From: Pseudomonadota bacterium
Lineage (GTDB): Bacteria > Desulfobacterota > Desulfarculia > Desulfarculales > Desulfarculaceae
Assembly (NCBI GenBank): GCA_018902755.1
Contig: JAHIQI010000033.1
Location: forward strand, 1-9,758
Direction: 5' to 3'
Length of the DNA: 9,758 nucleotides
Position 1 is the first letter of the stretch; each line of letters opens with the position of its first letter. Position numbers and translations under genes: made by a program. Below, one piece after another: positions 6,917 through 9,758 of this stretch. The notes beneath the pieces were generated by a model that saw only the letters and a program-made list of their open reading frames with translations, was not told the DNA's origin and did not search any database.

Positions 6917-7005
6917 TTTTTGACCCGGAGGCGCGGAGCCATTCGTGGTGGCCTGGTGTCTCCCCCATAAGGAAGGAGGTTGAAACCGGGAGTACTGCGT
7001 TACGC

Positions 7006-7021
7006 GTCTCCGAGAGGAGAC
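7006..7021 (+). promoter_or_regulatory. Hairpin enclosing the integrase Shine-Dalgarno
   Basis: GTCTCC (7006-7011) and GGAGAC (7016-7021) form a perfect 6-bp stem with a GAGA tetraloop. The GGAG in the 3' arm is the ribosome binding site for the ATG at 7029 (9 bases spacing). Translation of the integrase would therefore require the stem to open. The structure is seen directly; the regulatory role is inferred. Confidence 0.5.
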
Positions 7022-7028
7022 AATAAAC

Positions 7029-8150
7029 ATGTCGTTATACAAAGACAAACGGACCGGCAAGTGGGGCATACAATACGCAACCGGTCACCGATTCCTACCT
7101 GACAAGAACGAGCCGGGCAAACTCACCCGCAGGATTAAGGACAAGAGCGAAGTCATCGGCAGGTACAAGGCGGCAGCAGAAAAGGTTCTGCGCCAGCGCG
7201 AAAAAGAGCAGGTGAGCAAGAGGTCTGAAGCAGAGCGTGGCTGACCAAGCATTTCATCTTCTTACACCTTCCCAGAATTGGTTGCCTGGTATCTCAAGCT
7301 GCCGAAGCTCAGGACCAAAAAATCCTACCGGAAGGACTGCGAGAGATCCCAGGACCTGCTCCGGCACTTCGGTGACGTGAAGGCCGACAAGATCAAGCCC
7401 AGCATGGTCGAAAGCTTCCAGCATTAGATGCTCGAAACAAAAAGCCGTTATGACCGATCGTATATGCCTGGGACAATCAACCGGATGACGGCCTTGATGA
7501 AACGCATCTACAACCTGGCCATCAGGGAAGACATGGTTATCAAGAATCCATGTTGGAAAGTGCCCATGCTTCCCGAGAACAACAAGCGCGACCGGATCCT
7601 ATCGCCTGAAGAGTTGAATCAGCTGGTGCCTGAACTACCCCCGCATCAAGTGCCCATCGTAGTGGTCGGTTATTACACCGGCATGCGCCTAGGGGAGATT
7701 CTGGGGCTGGTTTGGGACAGAGTGACCCTGGGAGCGGGACATGAGGACAGCCACATTGACCTTAAGGCCGAAGACACCAAGACGTCCGAGCCGAGGCGGG
7801 TACATTTCCACCCTGAGGTCTGGGCGGTTTTCGTCAAGGCCAACAAGGTGAGAAGCCTGGTCCATGATCACGTGTTCACCTTGAGAGGCAGGCCGGTGAG
7901 GGACATCAGAAACGGTTTTGCCAGGGCATGCGAGCGGGTTGGGATCGAGGATTTCCATTTCCACGATCTTCGGCATACCTGCGTCACCAACATGCGCAAG
8001 GCCGGTATCGACACCACAGTCATCATGAAAATGACCGGGCACAAGACCCCGGCCATGTTCCACCGGTACAACACAGTGGATCAGGATGACGCCCAAGAGG
8101 CGATGGCTATCTTGACCGACTACCTGGCAAAAGAAACCCGCGTCGCCTGA
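7029..8150 (+). pseudogene. Tyrosine recombinase/integrase with two in-frame nonsense codons
   Basis: One frame runs from ATG 7029 to TGA 8148-8150 (373 codons, a normal integrase length) but is broken by TGA at 7242-7244 (codon 72) and TAG at 7425-7427 (codon 133). No frameshift is needed. Residues 1-45 resemble the N-terminal arm-binding domain (MSLYKDKRTGKWGIQYATGH). Residues about 80-185 are the SAM-like core-binding domain (YTFPELVAWYLK, then LLRHFGDVKADKI), with the TAG inside it. The catalytic domain is complete: Arg220 (TGMRLGEI), Lys251, His312 and Arg315 (HDLRHT), His338 (TGHKT) and nucleophile Tyr347 (FHRYNTV). The ATG at 7428, just after the TAG, could start a 240-residue C-terminal fragment but has no good Shine-Dalgarno. 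Such enzymes integrate phages and islands. As it stands the gene is probably dead or yields only fragments. Confidence 0.85.
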
Positions 8151-8208
8151 ACGCATTTTCTAAGTGGCATCTTATTGAAATTACTGAACTTGATGTGAAC
8201 ATATGTGG

Positions 8209-8294
8209 GTTTTATGTGGATTTTTCTGAACATAAGGCTACTTATACGTTCATTTTGGCCAGTGGATTCCGCATAAAGCGCCAGTTTTATGTGG
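8209..8294. repeat. 11-bp direct repeat GTTTTATGTGG, two copies
   Basis: Identical copies lie at 8209-8219 and 8284-8294, 75 bases apart, within 150 bases of the integrase stop. Arm-type binding sites of tyrosine integrases are short direct repeats next to the integrase gene, so these could be relic arm sites. Chance occurrence in AT-rich DNA cannot be excluded. Confidence 0.3.
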
Positions 8295-8341
8295 TGCCAT
8301 CAGTGCAGCGAAATCAAGAACTGTGCACTGAAAAATGGCAC
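8294..8341. repeat. 14-bp inverted repeat with an AAAA bulge
   Basis: GTGCCAT-CAGTGCA (8294-8307) pairs in full with TGCACTG (8324-8330) and ATGGCAC (8335-8341). The only interruption is AAAA (8331-8334) on one side, and a 16-base loop closes it. All 14 base pairs are Watson-Crick. Possible identities are a folded recombination or attachment site, a structured RNA, or a miniature-element end. No T-run follows, so it is not a standard terminator. Confidence 0.55.
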
Positions 8342-8448
8342 GATTTATAATTCAGAAATAGACGTGTAACTGTCAGATATTTATATATAATTTACCCTAA
8401 CTGCCCCCAGAGCGATCGCTTCGTCAATTTTCCAGTTGCCGGTCAACC

Positions 8449-8546
8449 TGCAACCAAACATGCAACCACAAATTAATAAATGATAGCAATATGTTGTGCC
8501 GACAAGGCCCTTAAAAATACTTTTTGGCCCTGCAACCATCAATTAA
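8449..8546. repeat. Three TGCAACCA repeats, candidate prophage-end transposase sites
   Basis: TGCAACCA occurs at 8449-8456, 8461-8468 and 8531-8538. The second and third extend to a 16-base match with two differences (TGCAACCA then CAAATTAA or TCAATTAA). A degenerate inverted relative (TCAATTTTCCAGTTGCC) lies at 8424-8440. Mu-like phages carry several spaced copies of a transposase binding site within about 200 bases of the left end, upstream of the repressor gene. The position and spacing here fit that. The exact terminus is not resolved. Confidence 0.4.
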
Positions 8547-8626
8547 CACAGTTTTAATGATTGGTGAGAGTCAAATCGCCTGCCTGAGACCAATCTTTTC
8601 AACATGCAATAATTTAGGGTAGGATG

Positions 8627-9013
8627 CTATTCATTTTGCTTCATTTTGTCTAATTGCCTTTTTAAGGTCTTATTCTCTTTGCGCAAATTTGTTAATTCCT
8701 CCCATTCAGCAGCACGTTGACGAGTAATTTTATCCAATAACTCTAGGGATTCTTTAACAATTTCTTCCTGGAAACTATCACATTTGCTAGCTAAACTCTT
8801 TAATCCCTCGGTAGAGCCAAGAATATCTAATGAGTCACACTCAAGAGCTGTAGCTAACCGTTGAAGCACCTCGTCCGAGGGTACGGCCTTTCCCGTTTCA
8901 TATTTGCTCAGTTGTACCCGGTGTATGCCAGACCGTTTAGCGAGGTCCTTTTGGGACATTTCGCCTCGCAGCAAAATAATCCTTTTCCCGATGTGGTCTG
9001 CGATGATTCCCAA
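8627..9013 (-). CDS. XRE/Cro-CI family repressor, probable Mu-like prophage regulator
   Basis: The 128-residue protein has an XRE helix-turn-helix at residues 7-62 (MSQKDLAKRSGIHRVQLSKY, then ETGKAVPS). A charged heptad-like region at about 85-126 (ELLDKITRQR, then LRKENKTLKRQL) probably forms a dimerising coiled coil. No S24/LexA-like autoprotease domain is present, so direct RecA-driven cleavage is not expected. The start is TTG at 9011-9013 with GAGG 5 bases upstream; no ATG or GTG lies upstream in frame, and the first internal Met is too deep in the domain. The gene is clearly AT-richer than the operon genes, a sign of transfer. It is divergent from the MuA-type transposase, with a dyad between them, so it most likely represses the lytic promoter and its own, like Mu repressor c in role though not in sequence family. 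Confidence 0.85.
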   Translation of the reverse strand: MGIIADHIGKRIILLRGEMSQKDLAKRSGIHRVQLSKYETGKAVPSDEVLQRLATALECDSLDILGSTEGLKSLASKCDSFQEEIVKESLELLDKITRQRAAEWEELTNLRKENKTLKRQLDKMKQNE

Positions 9014-9037
9014 CGAAACCTCACAAAGTGTTTCCGC

Positions 9038-9066
9038 TTGACACGGTAAACCTAATGAGCTACATA
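9038..9066 (+). promoter_or_regulatory. Rightward early promoter candidate for the transposase
   Basis: A perfect TTGACA (9038-9043) is followed by a 17-base spacer and TACATA (9061-9066). The -10 is only a partial match. The predicted start near 9073 falls inside the dyad at 9064-9086, so a bound repressor would block it. The transposase ATG is about 130 bases downstream. Confidence 0.5.
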
Positions 9067-9086
9067 AGTGGCATAATGTTGCTTAT
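9064..9086. promoter_or_regulatory. Operator-like dyad between repressor and transposase genes
   Basis: The site is ATAAG-N3-CAT-A-ATG-N3-CTTAT, centred on 9075, with 8 symmetric pairs in two blocks. It overlaps the -10 of the rightward promoter candidate and the -10 of the leftward one. The arrangement fits binding of a dimeric XRE repressor. The dyad is seen; the binding is inferred. Confidence 0.5.
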
Positions 9087-9099
9087 AAAGTTACGTCAA
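9071..9099 (-). promoter_or_regulatory. Leftward promoter candidate for the XRE repressor
   Basis: On the minus strand TTGACG (9094-9099) is followed by a 17-base spacer and TTATGC (9071-9076). The -10 is poor; TATGCC one base on is an alternative. It faces and overlaps the rightward promoter, as the repressor and early promoters do in phage Mu. Confidence 0.35.
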
Positions 9100-9200
9100 C
9101 GTTAGAAGCTGATCTGCATCAAGGGTTAACCCACGCGGCTACATTAAAACACGCACCGAGAACGGGCCGCAATGTAAACCTGCGGAGAGCCCTCTTAAAC

Positions 9201-9758
9201 ATGAATCAACTGGTCACCAACAGCCAGCTGGCCCAGGCCCTGGGCGTCTCCCGGCAGTCCATAGAGAGAAAGTCCAAGGATTGGCGTTTGCAGCTGCTTC
9301 CCGGCCGGGGCGGCAAGGTCAAGCACTACGAGGTCCCTTCCCTCCCAGTGGACATCCAGCAGCGCCTGCTGCAGCACCGCCTGCAAAAGCTCACCTTGAG
9401 CGATCTGGAGCCTTTCCTTTGCGAGTCAGGAGGAAGCGCCTCTGAGCTGCATAAGGTTGCGGAGCCCGCCCTGGGGCGGGCCCTGGCCAAGGCCAAAGCG
9501 GTCAAGATGGCTGAGGCGGCCAAGGGATTGAACTCTGTCCCCCACGGCCAGAGAAAAAAACATTTCATTCACTGGCTGGACGACTTCAACCGCGGCCTGG
9601 TGGATGTTGACCTGAGTTCCCAGGTGGGTCCTCTGTCCAAGAGAAGCCTGTACCGCTGGCGCAAGGTTTTACGGGAACGAGGAGTGGCCGGCCTGGTGGA
9701 CCGGCGGGGCAGGCATCGGCGTAATGCCATTGAAGACGACATCAAGGAGTTCATCGAG
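9201..9758 (+). CDS. MuA-family phage transposase, N-terminal part (gene runs off the window)
   Basis: There are 186 codons open to the end of the window. Residues 3-62 match the N-terminal Mu DNA-binding domain: a helix-turn-helix (NSQLAQALGVSRQSIERK), then GRGGKVKHYEVPSLPVDIQQ, comparable to the 'Y(D/E)xxSLPVxxQ' part of MuA. Residues about 145-177 form a second helix-turn-helix (LSKRSLYRWRKVLRERG, then AGLVDRRGR), as in MuA and related TnsB-type transposases just before the catalytic core. The DDE integrase core lies beyond the window. It should bind the prophage ends and drive replicative transposition. Start is ATG 9201; the nearest purine tract (GGAG, 9184-9187) is rather far, so initiation may be weak. 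Unlike Mu, no ner-like gene fits in the 127-base leader. Base composition is close to that of the host operon. Confidence 0.85.
   Translation, partial: MNQLVTNSQLAQALGVSRQSIERKSKDWRLQLLPGRGGKVKHYEVPSLPVDIQQRLLQHRLQKLTLSDLEPFLCESGGSASELHKVAEPALGRALAKAKAVKMAEAAKGLNSVPHGQRKKHFIHWLDDFNRGLVDVDLSSQVGPLSKRSLYRWRKVLRERGVAGLVDRRGRHRRNAIEDDIKEFIE

Larger units (their letters stand above)
6224..7028. other. Intergenic region between iclR and the integrase relic
   Basis: About 800 bases without an intact gene. From left to right it holds the iclR leader and operator candidate (to 6317), an AT-rich stretch, a tandem repeat (6407-6456), a short open stretch of doubtful coding value (6500-6661), a frameshifted AlpA-like fragment (ending 6916) and a leader with short inverted repeats before the integrase (6917-7028). 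I looked for a tRNA gene or the T-loop of a tRNA 3' end as an attachment site and saw none. Confidence 0.6.
8151..8626. other. AT-rich non-coding region between integrase relic and prophage repressor
   Basis: These 476 bases hold no convincing gene and are much richer in A+T than the operon to the left. They contain a direct repeat (8209-8219 and 8284-8294), a bulged inverted repeat (8294-8341) and three TGCAACCA repeats (8449-8538). The junction between the integrase element and the Mu-like prophage is expected here. A GATTGGT/ACCAATC pair (8559-8565, 8589-8595) is present but too loose to call a terminator. Confidence 0.6.

Noticed and set aside
7425..7427. TAG in the integrase as a pyrrolysine codon
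   Set aside because: TAG is the ordinary stop of at least four genes in the window, so pyrrolysine insertion is unlikely; kept only as a test within the integrase finding.
7689..8156. 155-codon minus-strand frame over the integrase catalytic region
   Set aside because: Antisense to the conserved R-K-HxxR-H-Y domain, so the plus strand is the coding one.
8559..8595. GATTGGT/ACCAATC inverted repeat as a terminator for the repressor gene
   Set aside because: AT-rich 7-bp stem with a 23-base loop; on the minus strand no T-run follows. On the plus strand TTTT follows, but no gene ends there.
8559..8595. Possible tRNA 3' end (GAGTCAAATC as a T-loop)
   Set aside because: No matching acceptor, D or anticodon arms upstream, and the T-loop consensus is not met.
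9195..9754. Minus-strand frames at the right edge
   Set aside because: They are shadows of the MuA-type transposase, which reads open to the window end on the plus strand.

Overview
The window looks like chromosomal DNA of a high-GC anaerobic bacterium, most plausibly a Desulfobacterota (deltaproteobacterial) sulfate reducer or relative. This rests on an adenylylsulfate-reductase-like flavoprotein paired with a two-cluster ferredoxin, and on general protein style. It is inference; there is no rRNA or other marker here.

Left part (1-6223, all on the minus strand): a compact catabolic operon. Read in the direction of transcription it runs iclR-type regulator, tctC (periplasmic binding protein), tctB and tctA (membrane subunits), a 621-residue FAD protein of the succinate dehydrogenase/fumarate reductase/AprA superfamily, an 80-residue 2x[4Fe-4S] ferredoxin, and the start of a class III aminotransferase cut by the window edge. 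Gaps are 37, 73, 10, 53, 2 and 52 bases. The simplest reading is that a carboxylate (possibly an amino- or sulfo-carboxylate) is captured by the tripartite tricarboxylate transporter, then transaminated and oxidised by the flavoprotein/ferredoxin pair, under control of the IclR regulator. The substrate cannot be read from the sequence. Hairpins flank tctC on both sides, and a 32-bp imperfect palindrome upstream of iclR is a good operator candidate.

Middle (6224-8150): a decayed integrative element on the plus strand. It holds an AlpA/excisionase-like fragment broken by a frameshift, and a full-length tyrosine recombinase frame with all catalytic residues but two in-frame nonsense codons (TGA at codon 72, TAG at codon 133). 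A tandem 20-bp repeat at 6407-6456 may be an insertion-sequence end.

Right part (8151-9758): an AT-rich non-coding stretch with a strong bulged inverted repeat (8294-8341) and three TGCAACCA repeats (8449-8538). It is followed by a leftward XRE-type repressor gene and a rightward MuA-family transposase gene that runs off the window. The repressor/transposase pair with overlapping face-to-face promoters around a dyad at 9064-9086 is the early-control layout of a Mu-like transposable prophage. Its left end probably lies between about 8150 and 8460.
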